Source of the DNA: Asticcacaulis sp. SL142 | GTDB taxonomy: Bacteria > Pseudomonadota > Alphaproteobacteria > Caulobacterales > Caulobacteraceae | Direction: 5' to 3' | DNA length: 64,000 nt | NCBI RefSeq assembly: GCF_026625745.1 | Contig: NZ_CP113061.1 | Coordinates: 248,001 to 312,000 of the forward strand | Part shown: positions 7,049 through 16,641 of the stretch, piece after piece | Position numbering within the stretch: position 1 is the stretch's first letter | Layout of the letters: every line of letters starts with the position of its first letter | Made by a program: the position numbers and the translations under genes | The notes under the pieces: generated by a model | Databases searched by the model: none | What the model was told of the DNA's origin: nothing | What the model saw: the letters and a program-made list of their open reading frames with translations, nothing else

Positions 7049-9874
7049 ATGTCGTTTAAATTCTCATCCCGTAACCTGAATGCGGTGCTGTTTGCATCGA
7101 CCGCTCTGGTTTCGGCCGTCGCCGTATCATCGGCCGTTGCGGGCACCGTGTCCGGTTCGGTCACCGACGCTTCGGGCACTAGCGCCCTGCGCGGTGCTGA
7201 AGTGGTCCTGGTCGAACTGGGCCAGACCGCCACGGTTCAGGCCGACGGTTCCTTCCGTTTCGCCAGCGTCCCCGCCGGCACCTATAGCTTACGCGTCCGC
7301 TACACCGGCGCTGAAGACCAGACCCAGAGCATTACGGTTGCGGAAACGGGTGACGTATCCGCTCAGTTCGCCCTTAAGGCCGTTGATGGTGACGTGGTCG
7401 AGGTTCTGATCGTCGGTCAGCGCGCTAACCTGTCGTCCTCCATTTCGCGTCAGCGCTCTTCCGATACGGTTCAGACGACCCTGTCGAAAGACTCCATGGG
7501 GCAGTTCCCTGACCAGAACGTCGCCGAAGCCATGCGTCGCGCTACGGGCGTCAACGTCCTGAACGATCAGGGCGAAGGCCGCTTTGTGTCGGTGCGCGGC
7601 CTTGACCCGAACCTGAACTCAGCCTCGATCAACGGCAACCGTATCCTGTCGACCGGCGGCGATGACCGTTCGGTAGCCATGGACGTTATCCCGGCTGAAC
7701 TGATCGAATCGATCGACATCAAAAAGTCGCTGACCCCGGACATGGACGGTGACACCATCGGCGCGTCGATCGAAATCAACACGGTTTCGGCGTTCGACCG
7801 CAAGAAAGACATGTTCTCGGCCACGCTCGAAGGGTCTTATAATGACCAGAATGAAGAAACCTCGCCCAAAGCCGGTCTCGATTTCTCGAAGAAGCTGACC
7901 GACAACCTCGGCGTTGCCGGTGGCCTGAGCTACTATAAGCGTAAGTTCGCCACCGACAATATCGAAGCTGCAGACTGGGACGGCAGCGGCGACGCCGCTT
8001 TCGCCCGCACGCTGGAATACCGCGATTATGATGTTGAGCGCGAGCGTTACGGCTTCACCCTGAACTTCGATTACCGCGTCAGCGAAAATACTTCACTGTA
8101 TCTGCGCAGCTTCTACTCGAAGTTTGATGATACCGAACTGCGTAACCGCCTGATCTTCAAGATCGACGACCTGAACCCGACCGCTGCCGATAACAAGGCG
8201 ACCTTCCTGTCCGGTTCCGGTTCGGCGGGCCGCATCGAAATCCGCCGCGATATCAAGGACCGTCGCGAATGGCAGGAGACCAGCAATATCGCATTTGGCG
8301 GCAAGACCTTCCTGGATGCCTGGAAGTTCACCTACGACCTGAGCTATTCGACCGCCTCACAATCTGAGGACGGTTCGATCGATCCGATGCGCTTCCGTGC
8401 CCGCTATCAGCAAGGCGCAAACCAGATCGGCGTGACGTTTGATTATAACGACCTGACCCGCCCCAGCTATGCGGTAACCACAGGCGCGGCGATCTTTAAC
8501 GATCCGACCCGCTACACCATGACGGCCTATGAGCGCACCAGCGATGAAAGCGCCGAGGACGAAGAACTGGCGCTGCGTTTCGACGCGGCCCGCACCATGA
8601 ACCTGTCGCAAGGCACGTTCGAGGTGAAGTTCGGTGGTAAGGTCCGTCAGCGCGATAAGTCGCTCGACATGACCTATGACATCTATGACGGTTACGACGG
8701 TGACCTGACCCTGGCCGATGTCGCCGGTACGCCGACCTATGGCCTGGCCGATATCGGCGTCGTGCCTGATCTCGGTAAGGTTCGCAATCTGGCCAGCGCT
8801 AATGCGGCTAATTTCGAGCGTTCTGATATCGACAGCGAAATCGCTTCGACTGTCGAAGACTATGACGGCAGCGAAGACATCTATGCCGGTTATGTTCAGG
8901 GCCGCTATGACAACGGCGCTTTGCGTGTCATCGGTGGTGTGCGCGTCGAGCAAACCAAGCTCAGCATGAGCGGTACAACGGCCCGCACGATCGATGATGA
9001 TGGCGATGTCACCTTTGTCGTGTCGCCGGTGGCCTTCAAGAAGGATTACACCGACGTCTTGCCCAGCGTGAACGTGCGCTATAATGTCAACGACAAGCTG
9101 GTCGCCCGCGCCGCCGTGTCTCAGTCGCTGATGCGCCCAAGCTTCGGCAAGATGGCCCCGCGCTTCGTGCTTGAAGAAAACGTAGAGGACAACGAAGTCT
9201 CGGCGGTCTTTGGGAACCCGGATCTTGATCCGTATAAGGCGACCAACTTCGACGCCTCTCTGGAATACTACTTCGCTAAGGAAGGCGTCATTCAGGGCGG
9301 AATCTTTGCTAAGAAGATCAAGGACTTCATCGTTGATTTCAGCACGGATGACGCCGGTGTCTATAACGGTGTGGCTTATGATGAGGCTGAATACGCCATC
9401 AACGGCGGTGAAGCTGATGTCTTCGGGGTGGAACTGGCCTATTCGCAAGCCTTCACCTTCTTAGCCTCGCCGTGGGATGGCCTGCTGGTCAGCGCCAACT
9501 ACACCTATACGGATGCCGAAGGCGACGTGAATGGTCGCACCATTCCGCTGCCGGCTTCGGCCAAGCAAACGGCCAACCTGGTGCTGGGCTATGAAAAAGG
9601 CCCGCTATCTCTGCGTGCCGCCGGTGCCTATCGTTCGGGTTATCTGGATGAACTGGGCGGTTCGGCTGAAGAAGACCGCTACATCAAGGATCACTTCCAG
9701 CTTGACCTGTCGGCAAAGTACAAGGTGACCGACAATGTTCGTGTCTTTGCTGAGCTGGTCAATGCCAATGACGCGACCTACACCGCCTATAACAACTTCG
9801 GTGGCCGTCAGCGTCTGCTGCAGTACGAAGAATATAGCTGGACCACCAAGTTCGGTGTGAAGTTCAACTACTAA
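7049..9874 (+). CDS. TonB-dependent outer membrane receptor with carboxypeptidase-like N-terminal domain
   Basis: A 941-residue outer membrane receptor. From the ATG at 7049 (MSFKFSSRNLNAVLF) a signal peptide runs to about residue 31 (SSAVA-G). A carboxypeptidase-regulatory-like beta-sandwich follows (about 32-110, GTVSGSVTDASGTSALRGA), then a plug (about 125-240, QFPDQNVAEAMRRATGVNV, RGLDPNLN), then a barrel ending in FNY with C-terminal aromatic as usual. It resembles the large Xanthomonas/Caulobacter receptor group. Placed between a phytase and a phosphatase, it likely imports a phosphorylated organic compound such as inositol phosphates; the ligand is inferred. A Pho-like box precedes it. 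Confidence 0.93.
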   Translation: MSFKFSSRNLNAVLFASTALVSAVAVSSAVAGTVSGSVTDASGTSALRGAEVVLVELGQTATVQADGSFRFASVPAGTYSLRVRYTGAEDQTQSITVAETGDVSAQFALKAVDGDVVEVLIVGQRANLSSSISRQRSSDTVQTTLSKDSMGQFPDQNVAEAMRRATGVNVLNDQGEGRFVSVRGLDPNLNSASINGNRILSTGGDDRSVAMDVIPAELIESIDIKKSLTPDMDGDTIGASIEINTVSAFDRKKDMFSATLEGSYNDQNEETSPKAGLDFSKKLTDNLGVAGGLSYYKRKFATDNIEAADWDGSGDAAFARTLEYRDYDVERERYGFTLNFDYRVSENTSLYLRSFYSKFDDTELRNRLIFKIDDLNPTAADNKATFLSGSGSAGRIEIRRDIKDRREWQETSNIAFGGKTFLDAWKFTYDLSYSTASQSEDGSIDPMRFRARYQQGANQIGVTFDYNDLTRPSYAVTTGAAIFNDPTRYTMTAYERTSDESAEDEELALRFDAARTMNLSQGTFEVKFGGKVRQRDKSLDMTYDIYDGYDGDLTLADVAGTPTYGLADIGVVPDLGKVRNLASANAANFERSDIDSEIASTVEDYDGSEDIYAGYVQGRYDNGALRVIGGVRVEQTKLSMSGTTARTIDDDGDVTFVVSPVAFKKDYTDVLPSVNVRYNVNDKLVARAAVSQSLMRPSFGKMAPRFVLEENVEDNEVSAVFGNPDLDPYKATNFDASLEYYFAKEGVIQGGIFAKKIKDFIVDFSTDDAGVYNGVAYDEAEYAINGGEADVFGVELAYSQAFTFLASPWDGLLVSANYTYTDAEGDVNGRTIPLPASAKQTANLVLGYEKGPLSLRAAGAYRSGYLDELGGSAEEDRYIKDHFQLDLSAKYKVTDNVRVFAELVNANDATYTAYNNFGGRQRLLQYEEYSWTTKFGVKFNY

Positions 9875-9896
9875 AATTCAAAGTAGAAACTGTGGG

Positions 9897-9939
9897 GGCA
9901 GTGTCCTTACCGAAAGGTGAGGGCGCTGCCTTTGTCTAT
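9897..9939 (+). terminator. Hairpin between TonB receptor and phosphatase
   Basis: GGCAGTGTCCTTACC-GAAA-GGTGAGGGCGCTGCC forms a long stem with a GAAA tetraloop, followed by TTTGTCTATTT. It probably terminates or attenuates transcription after the receptor gene, reducing but not necessarily ending expression of the next gene, 14 bp downstream. Confidence 0.75.
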
Positions 9940-9953
9940 TTGGAGAGATCGCC

Positions 9954-11366
9954 ATGAAATCCATCCTGTCCGCGCTCCTGTGCGGGGCAGTACTGTTTGC
10001 GCCGCTCGCAGCCTTTGCCGACGATCTGCCGCCGCTGCAAATTCCCCGCACCGCCGGTCTGCCTTATGGTGTGAAATCGATCCCCGACCGGATCGTCCTG
10101 ACGCCGGGGGCTAATCCGGCGGCTGAGATGGCGGTATCGTTCCGCACCGACAGCCTGCAACGCACGGCGGAGGCCCAAATCGCGGTGGCGGTCGATGGTC
10201 CGACGCTTGAGGAAAAGGCGCAGATCGTTACCGGCACTACCACCTATTTCCCGTCCTCCAATGGTCTGGCCCACTATCAGCAGGTGCGCTTTACAGGGCT
10301 TATGCCCGATACCGTCTATGCCTACCGGGTCAAGGGCTCAGCGGGCTGGAGCGAATGGCAGCAGTTCAAGACGGCCAAAACGACGCCAGAGCCGTTCCGG
10401 TTCATGTATCTGGGCGATACCCAGAACGGCATCCTGACCTTTGCGTCGCGCGTGATTCGTCAGGGTTTCCATGAAGGGAAGATAAGTCTGGTAGTCCATG
10501 CTGGCGATCTGGTGGCCCAGCGCGATAATCTGGATCACGACGATGAGTGGGGCGAGTGGACGCAGGCCGGTGGCTATAACTATTCTATGGTGCCGCAGAT
10601 TCCGGCGACCGGAAACCACGAATATGCCGACCTGATCCTGCCCGATGGCACGGAATCGCGCAAATTGGGGCCGCACTGGCCGGTGCAATTTGCTTTGCCG
10701 TCCAATGGCGCGGCGGGGGCTGATAAAACCACCTATTTTGTGGATTATCAGGGCGTGCGGTTCATCGTGCTGGATGGCACGGCGGCGCTTGATATGGGGC
10801 AGCTTCAATCCCAAACCCAGTGGCTCGATAAGACCCTGACTGACAGCAAAGCCAACTGGAACTTTGTGCTGTTCCACCAGCCGATCTTTACCTGTGCGCG
10901 TCCGAACGATACCGAAGTGCTCAAGGCCGCCTGGAAGCCGGTGTTTGATAAGCATAAGGTCGATCTGGTGCTGCAAGGCCATGACCATTGCTATAGTCGC
11001 CTGAGTTCTGAGGCCGGTCGTGCGGCGGGCATCACCGCCCGCAAAGGTGGTAAGGCCCAGGGGCCGGTCTATCTGGTTTCCGTCACCGGCTCAAAGATGT
11101 ACGGTCTGAATAATCGTTCCGGTACTCAGCCCGATAAGGTGGCCGAGGCGACCGAGCTTTATCAGATTGTTGATGTCGAGGCATCACGGCTGAAGTTCCG
11201 CACCTATACGGCGTCAGGCAAGCTCTATGACGGCTTTGATCTTGAGCGCCGCAAGGACGGTACCAACCGTCTGCTTGAATTGAAAGAGCCCATGCTGGCG
11301 ACCCGTAAATGCACCGGTACCGTTGGGCCGGACGGCGGGGCCTGCGTGGCTGACCCCAAGGATTAG
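9954..11366 (+). CDS. Purple acid phosphatase-like metallophosphoesterase, secreted
   Basis: A 470-residue secreted enzyme. A signal peptide ends near FA-DD (residue 22). A fibronectin-like N-terminal domain (about 45-140, ending VYAYRVKGSAGWSEW) precedes a calcineurin-type metallophosphatase domain. Metal-site motifs are GDTQNG (D155), GDL (D185), GNHE (N221, H222), FHQP (307-310) and GHDH (342-345). Such enzymes hydrolyse phosphomonoesters with a dinuclear metal centre. GGAGAG precedes the ATG. It follows the TonB receptor in the same direction and overlaps the convergent histidine kinase gene by 4 bp. Likely periplasmic release of phosphate from the imported compound. Confidence 0.88.
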   Translation: MKSILSALLCGAVLFAPLAAFADDLPPLQIPRTAGLPYGVKSIPDRIVLTPGANPAAEMAVSFRTDSLQRTAEAQIAVAVDGPTLEEKAQIVTGTTTYFPSSNGLAHYQQVRFTGLMPDTVYAYRVKGSAGWSEWQQFKTAKTTPEPFRFMYLGDTQNGILTFASRVIRQGFHEGKISLVVHAGDLVAQRDNLDHDDEWGEWTQAGGYNYSMVPQIPATGNHEYADLILPDGTESRKLGPHWPVQFALPSNGAAGADKTTYFVDYQGVRFIVLDGTAALDMGQLQSQTQWLDKTLTDSKANWNFVLFHQPIFTCARPNDTEVLKAAWKPVFDKHKVDLVLQGHDHCYSRLSSEAGRAAGITARKGGKAQGPVYLVSVTGSKMYGLNNRSGTQPDKVAEATELYQIVDVEASRLKFRTYTASGKLYDGFDLERRKDGTNRLLELKEPMLATRKCTGTVGPDGGACVADPKD

Positions 11367-12730
11367 GCGACTGGTAATCTGATATCGGCCCGGAGCCCGC
11401 CCAGCGGGCTCTGATCCAGAACCAATTCGCCGCCGTGCCCGCGGATGATATCCTGCGCGATCGACAGCCCAAGGCCCACGCCCTTGATGTTCTGGTTGCG
11501 GGCGGCATCCAGACGCGAAAACGCCTTCATGGCGTCGTCGCGCTTATCGGGGGCAATACCGGGGCCATCGTCATCGACATAGATATGCAGGATGCGGGTG
11601 TTATTGGTTCTGACCTCGACCTCGGCGCTAACCGCCACGGTCCCAGCGTGGTGAAAGCCGTTCATGACCAGATTGGTCAAGGCGCGCTGAAGGCCCATTT
11701 CACGAGCCGACAGGGTGACATCTTCGCTGAGCGGCGACAGTTTCAGCTTATGGCCTGAGCGTTCGATATTGTCATTGAGCGTGGTCAGCAAACCGTTGAT
11801 CGAAACATCGTCCTGCGTATCCTGCATCTCACCGCGGGCAAAGGCCAGATATTCGTCGATCATGTAGGCCATTTCCGACACATCCTGCTTCATGCGCTCA
11901 GTCGCCGAATCCTGCGGGGCCATGGCCAGTTCCAGTTTCAGGCGTGTCAACGGCGTGCGCAAATCGTGGGACACCGACGCCAGCAGGGTGGTGCGCTGTT
12001 CGATATGGCGTTGGATACGGGCCTTCATCTTAAGGAAGGCATGGGCGGCGGCGCGCACCTCAGCCGCCCCATAGGGCTTGAAACCGGGGTCGTCCTCACC
12101 CTTACCGAAGGCTTCGGCGGCGTGGGACAGGCGCTCAATGGCACGGACCTGATTGCGGATAAACAGGATCGAAATCGTGGTCAGAATAAAGGTCGCCCCG
12201 CCCATCCACAGGATAAAGATATGGGCGCGCGTGGCAAAGGCCCGCTCACGGGGGGCGATAATGCGCATGACCCCGCCATCGACCTGAACGCGGATATCGA
12301 CCGCGCCGGGATAGCGGGTGGTGTCGAACCAGAACGGATCGTCAAGCTGGTTCTGCAACGCGTACTTGAGTGAGCGGTCAAGGGCGGCCCACGGATTAGG
12401 CCGCTTTCGATCAGGCAGAGTTTTGCGCGGCTGGTAGACGATGGACAACTGCATGGCCTTTTGGGCCTGCTCGGATATCCGGGCCATGGTCTCAGGTTTG
12501 GGGTCGGCTTCATACGCATCGACCGCCCAGACGATATCGCCGACCAGCCCTTCGGATAGGCGCGCCGTCACGGTTTCCCAGTGCATGTCAAAAAATGCCC
12601 AGGTCACGGCAAACTGCATCAGTCCGATCGGCAGGACGATGATTAGCAGGGCGCGCCCCCACAAGGTCTTGGGGATGCTGCGCTTAATGAACTTGGGCCA
12701 CAGGCTGAGTTTGGGCAGGCGCAGTTTCAT
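11363..12730 (-). CDS. Sensor histidine kinase, EnvZ-like
   Basis: A 455-residue inner membrane kinase. Transmembrane segments lie at about 27-48 and 171-191 with a periplasmic sensor loop between, then HAMP (about 192-245). The H box SVSHDLRTPL has His255; the N box is TNLVMNGF, the G1 box DDDGPGIAP and the G2 box GVGLGLSIAQDI. The partner response regulator gene lies 3 bp upstream in the same direction, so the two form an operon. Architecture and pairing suit the EnvZ/OmpR group (envelope or osmotic signals), but the stimulus is not shown. Confidence 0.92.
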   Translation of the reverse strand: MKLRLPKLSLWPKFIKRSIPKTLWGRALLIIVLPIGLMQFAVTWAFFDMHWETVTARLSEGLVGDIVWAVDAYEADPKPETMARISEQAQKAMQLSIVYQPRKTLPDRKRPNPWAALDRSLKYALQNQLDDPFWFDTTRYPGAVDIRVQVDGGVMRIIAPRERAFATRAHIFILWMGGATFILTTISILFIRNQVRAIERLSHAAEAFGKGEDDPGFKPYGAAEVRAAAHAFLKMKARIQRHIEQRTTLLASVSHDLRTPLTRLKLELAMAPQDSATERMKQDVSEMAYMIDEYLAFARGEMQDTQDDVSINGLLTTLNDNIERSGHKLKLSPLSEDVTLSAREMGLQRALTNLVMNGFHHAGTVAVSAEVEVRTNNTRILHIYVDDDGPGIAPDKRDDAMKAFSRLDAARNQNIKGVGLGLSIAQDIIRGHGGELVLDQSPLGGLRADIRLPVA

Positions 12731-12733
12731 AAC

Positions 12734-13432
12734 TTAATCAGGCGCCAGCATATAGCCCTTGCCGCGCACGGTTTGCAGATAGCGCGGGTTTTTAGGATCG
12801 TTTTCAATCTTACGGCGCAGGCGGGTAACCTGAACATCAACGGCGCGGCCGGTGGTATCGACGCTGTCCTTGGCCAGTTCCATCCGATCGACCGGCACAT
12901 TAGCCCGTTCGGCCAGATATTTCAGTAACTGCGCCTCGGCCTCGGTCAGGCGCACCAGGGCGCCGCTTTTGGTCAGTTCCGAGCGCTCAAGATCAAAGGT
13001 AAAGGCCCCGATGTGAATCTCACGCGGCAAAGCAGGCTTCACACCGGTACGGCGCAGGATCGCCTCGATCCGCAGCAGCAGTTCCTGTGGTTCAAACGGC
13101 TTGGACAGATAATCATCGGCCCCCAGCGACAGTCCCATGATCCGGTCGTCAGGCAAACCGCGCGCGGTCAGGATCAGGATCGGCACGTTGGAATTGGCCC
13201 GCACCCATTTCGACAACGAAAAACCGTCTTCGCCCGGCATCATGACATCGAGAATCAAAAGGTCGAAATCCAGCAACTGCAACATGCGCTTGGCGGCGTC
13301 GGCGTGGGCAGCGGCGGTGACGCGAAAGCCCTGCCGCGTCAGAAATTCCTTGAGCAGGGTGCGGATACGGTCGTCGTCATCGACGACCAGCAGATGGCGG
13401 GCGGTGGCTTCGGAGGTTGGCGCGGGACTCAA
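12734..13432 (-). CDS. ompR: OmpR-family response regulator
   Basis: A 232-residue regulator. The receiver domain (about 12-125) has the acidic pair at DDDD (18-21), the phosphoacceptor D62 in LILDVMMPGEDG, and later KPFEPQE. A winged-helix DNA-binding domain follows (about 135-230, ending VRGKGYMLAPD). The start must be TTG at 13430-13432: an in-frame stop lies two codons upstream and no ATG is available in frame; AGAGAGGA is well placed. It partners with the adjacent kinase. The symbol ompR reflects family resemblance and pairing with an EnvZ-like kinase, not proven orthology. Confidence 0.9.
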   Translation of the reverse strand: MSPAPTSEATARHLLVVDDDDRIRTLLKEFLTRQGFRVTAAAHADAAKRMLQLLDFDLLILDVMMPGEDGFSLSKWVRANSNVPILILTARGLPDDRIMGLSLGADDYLSKPFEPQELLLRIEAILRRTGVKPALPREIHIGAFTFDLERSELTKSGALVRLTEAEAQLLKYLAERANVPVDRMELAKDSVDTTGRAVDVQVTRLRRKIENDPKNPRYLQTVRGKGYMLAPD

Positions 13433-13565
13433 AACTCATGTCCTCTCTTTAATTATGATCGCTTATAGTCTGATGATAGACATGACCAATCGGTTAAAAA
13501 TGTAAAGCCAATTGCGTGTGCCGTCCTCAAATGCTCACTCAACAGTGATTACCGAAAATATCAGG

Positions 13566-13600
13566 ACAAAAATCCCCCGCAGCCGGGGCTGCGAGGGATC
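13566..13600 (-). terminator. Rho-independent terminator of the chemoreceptor gene
   Basis: Read on the minus strand, ATCCCTCGCAGCC-CCGGCTGCGGGGGAT forms a stem followed by TTTTTGTCC. It lies about 25 bp past the stop codon of the chemoreceptor gene. Confidence 0.8.
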
Positions 13601-13623
13601 GGGTCTTTGATGCCGACGGTTTT

Positions 13624-15297
13624 TTACGCGGCGCGCAGGCGGGTCACGAAGCTGACCACCTCGGCCTGAAGGTCTTCGGAACGGCCTTCGAGGTCAGACG
13701 ACAGGCTGAGCAGGGATTGTGCCGCTTCGCCGGTCGATTGGGCGGCTTTGCCGACACCGGTGATATGGCCGGTCACGTCGCGGGTGCCAGAGGCCGCCAG
13801 ATTGGTGTTGTTGGCGATTTCATTGGTCGCAGCCCCTTGCTGTTCAACCGAAGCCGCGATCGATGAGGTCAACTGGCCGATGGTTTCAATGGTGCGGACA
13901 ATCGCGTCAATGGAACTCACGGTGATGGTGGTTGCCGACTGGATTTCCGAGATCTTGGTACGGATATCATCGGTAGCCTTGGCGGTTTGCTGGGCCAGTT
14001 GCTTGACCTCGGACGCCACGACCGCAAAGCCTTTGCCAGCCTCACCGGCACGGGCCGACTCGATGGTGGCGTTGAGCGCCAAAAGGTTGGTCTGGGCGGC
14101 GATGGCCTGGATCAGGTTGATGACCTCACCGATTTCATTGGCCGCGACCTGAAGAGTCTGGATGGCCTGTTCGGTCTTCTGGGCCTCATCAACCGCCAGA
14201 CGGGTGACTTCTGAGGTGCGAATGACCTGCTGGTTGATTTCACCGACGCTGGCCGACAGTTCTTCGGTGGCGGCGGCGACGTTCTGGACGTTGTTGGCGG
14301 CCTCGATCGCGGCCGACGACACCGACGCAGCGCGGTGATTGGTATCGTCGGCGTTTTCCGACAGGCCGCGGGCGGCGTCAGCCACCGTGCGGGAGGAGTT
14401 GATGAAGCGGGTTGCCAGTTCACCCATATGCTTTTCAAACTCAGACGCGATGCGATTGCGCTCTTGCATCAGTTCAGCGTAGGCGCGTTTTTCGGCCAGT
14501 TGCTGTTCGCCTTTCAGTGCTTCGGCTTCAACAGCGCGATCGCGCAGAACGCGGATCGAGCGCCACAGGCTGGAGATTTCGTCCTTGCCCTTAGCTTCGG
14601 GAATAACCGTATCATAAGCGCCGTCGGAGATTTTATTGACGCTGCCGGTGACGTTCTGGAGTGGACGGGAAATCGAGTTGATGGCCACCCACAGCGAGGC
14701 GCACACCAGAAAGACAATGCCCGACGCGGCCATCAGCAGAAACAGCATGGCGCGGGTGTCGTTATATTTATTGATGGCCGCTTCCGAGCGATCCAGATCG
14801 GCGCGGATGGTCTTGACCATAGCGTCGATTTCCTTTTGGAAAGCTTTGCGGTTTTCACGGTTGGCTTCGTTATTGCCCTGTTCGTTCGCCGCCTGCGGTG
14901 AGACTTCGCGGCCAAGGCGTGAGGTTTCGCGGCGGAATTTATTGAACTCCTGAGCGCGGGCTTCGACCTTGGTGAATTCCGGTAGTTCATCGCCGTACAG
15001 ATTGGTTTTCCAGGTCGAGAGCAGCACCGTTATTTCATCCAGATTGCTGTCAATGCCATCGGCGAACTTTTTGGCGCCGTCAGTATCTTTGGCCATGTAG
15101 ACGCCGCGTGACTCCATCACGACCGCCGTCACAAGGCGGTTCAGGCGTTCACCATTATAGGCGTTTTCATAGGCGCTGCCGTAGTCGTCAATCATCTTAT
15201 CGTAATCGCCGATGGTGATCAGGCCGAGGCCGGTAATCGCGCTGGCCATCAGGGCAAAGGCTGCAACTAGGGCGAGAATTCTGGTCTTTATGGTCAT
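13624..15297 (-). CDS. Methyl-accepting chemotaxis protein
   Basis: A 557-residue transducer. TM1 is at about 7-28, a four-helix periplasmic sensor follows, and TM2 is at about 184-207 ([19 protein letters not shown]). HAMP is at about 208-262. The signalling domain contains the hairpin tip [20 protein letters not shown] and [18 protein letters not shown]. No CheR/CheB pentapeptide is present at the C-terminus (ends FVTRLRAA). It relays an unknown periplasmic signal to CheA/CheW. It is a single gene with its own terminator, not in a che operon. Confidence 0.95.
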   Translation of the reverse strand: MTIKTRILALVAAFALMASAITGLGLITIGDYDKMIDDYGSAYENAYNGERLNRLVTAVVMESRGVYMAKDTDGAKKFADGIDSNLDEITVLLSTWKTNLYGDELPEFTKVEARAQEFNKFRRETSRLGREVSPQAANEQGNNEANRENRKAFQKEIDAMVKTIRADLDRSEAAINKYNDTRAMLFLLMAASGIVFLVCASLWVAINSISRPLQNVTGSVNKISDGAYDTVIPEAKGKDEISSLWRSIRVLRDRAVEAEALKGEQQLAEKRAYAELMQERNRIASEFEKHMGELATRFINSSRTVADAARGLSENADDTNHRAASVSSAAIEAANNVQNVAAATEELSASVGEINQQVIRTSEVTRLAVDEAQKTEQAIQTLQVAANEIGEVINLIQAIAAQTNLLALNATIESARAGEAGKGFAVVASEVKQLAQQTAKATDDIRTKISEIQSATTITVSSIDAIVRTIETIGQLTSSIAASVEQQGAATNEIANNTNLAASGTRDVTGHITGVGKAAQSTGEAAQSLLSLSSDLEGRSEDLQAEVVSFVTRLRAA

Positions 15298-15504
15298 GGG
15301 TTTGTCCCGTTTAAGCGAAACTCAAGGCTGTGGCTAACATAGCCAATCATCGTTAACAAAAGCTGAGTTTTGACCATCACGTTCAGTTGTGGGGGTAGAT
15401 CAATATTCTGATTTCATTGGAAAATAATTTCAAATATAAACACTGGCGCCGGGCATGTGACATGTTACCATGCCCTTAGAATTTTGCCCTTAAAAGGATA
15501 CCCC

Positions 15505-16615
15505 ATGAAGACCCGCGCCGCCGTTGCCTTTGAAGCCAAAAAGCCCTTAGAAATCGTGGAGGTTGATCTGGAAGGTCCGAAATTCGGTGAGGTTCTGGTC
15601 GAGATAAAAGCAACCGGCATTTGCCACACTGATGCCTACACGCTGGATGGGCTGGATTCGGAAGGGTTGTTCCCCTCGATCCTCGGTCACGAAGGGGCGG
15701 GCGTGGTGGTTGAGGTCGGTCCGGGCGTCGTTTCCTTAAAGCCGGGCGACCATGTTATCCCGCTTTACACGCCCGAATGTCGCCAGTGTAAGTCGTGCCT
15801 GTCGCGTAAGACGAATCTGTGCACGGCGATTCGCGCAACTCAGGGTAAGGGGCTCATGCCGGACGGCACGTCACGGTTTTCCTACAAAGGGCAGGCGATC
15901 CACCACTATATGGGCTGCTCTACCTTTGCTAATCATACGGTCATGCCGGAAATCGCGCTGGCCAAGATCCGCACTGATGCCCCCTTCCAAAGCGTCTGCT
16001 ATATCGGCTGCGGCGTGACGACCGGGGTGGGGGCGGTGACCAATACGGCTCAGGTTGAGCCGGGCGCCAATGCGGTGGTCTTTGGTCTGGGCGGGATCGG
16101 GCTTAATGTCATTCAGGGCCTTAAGATGGTCGGCGCCGATAAGATTGTTGGCGTCGATATCAATGACGATAAGGCCGAGTGGGGTAAGCGCTTTGGCATG
16201 ACCCATTTCGTCAACCCCAAGAAAATTGACGGCGATATCGTGGCCCATCTGGTCGAACTGACCGGCGGCGGGGCAGACTACACCTTTGACTGCACCGGCA
16301 ATGTCGAGGTCATGCGTCAGGCGCTGGAAGCCTGCCACCGCGGTTGGGGCGAAAGCATCATCATCGGCGTGGCCCCCTCTGGCGCTGAGATCAAGACCCG
16401 TCCGTTCCAACTGGTGACGGGGCGCGTGTGGAAAGGCTCGGCCTTTGGCGGGGCGCGCGGGCGTACCGATGTGCCAAAGATTGTTGACTGGTACATGGAC
16501 GGCAAGATCGGAGATCGACCCGATGATAACCCACATACTGCCCTTAGAGAAAATCAATGAGGCCTTTGACCTGATGCACCGTGGCGAAAGTATCCGTTCT
16601 GTCGTAGTCTTTTAA
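15505..16615 (+). CDS. adhC: S-(hydroxymethyl)glutathione dehydrogenase (class III ADH), frameshifted near the 3' end
   Basis: Zinc-dependent class III alcohol dehydrogenase oxidising S-hydroxymethylglutathione to S-formylglutathione. From the ATG at 15505 (AAAAGGA upstream) it shows [18 protein letters not shown], the four-Cys structural zinc lobe ([15 protein letters not shown]), and the Rossmann [14 protein letters not shown]. After GKI (16501-16509) the frame shifts: one extra G in the GG at 16510-16511. Read one base later, the sequence continues [19 protein letters not shown] and ends RSVVVF at 16615, giving the usual 369 residues. As sequenced, the frame stops at 16560 and the last 34 residues are replaced by about 16. 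Upstream of the GNAT gene and fghA. Confidence 0.9.
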
Positions 16616-16641
16616 GTAGTTAAGGGAATCGACAGACGAAC

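Noticed and set aside
8357-9448. A 363-codon minus-strand frame inside the TonB receptor gene
   Set aside because: It lies antisense to a strongly supported gene and has repetitive, non-family composition; a codon-bias shadow.
16505-16515. Programmed frameshift in adhC
   Set aside because: No slippery heptamer or stimulatory hairpin is evident, and the shifted product is longer by only a few residues in one frame; a mutation or error is simpler.
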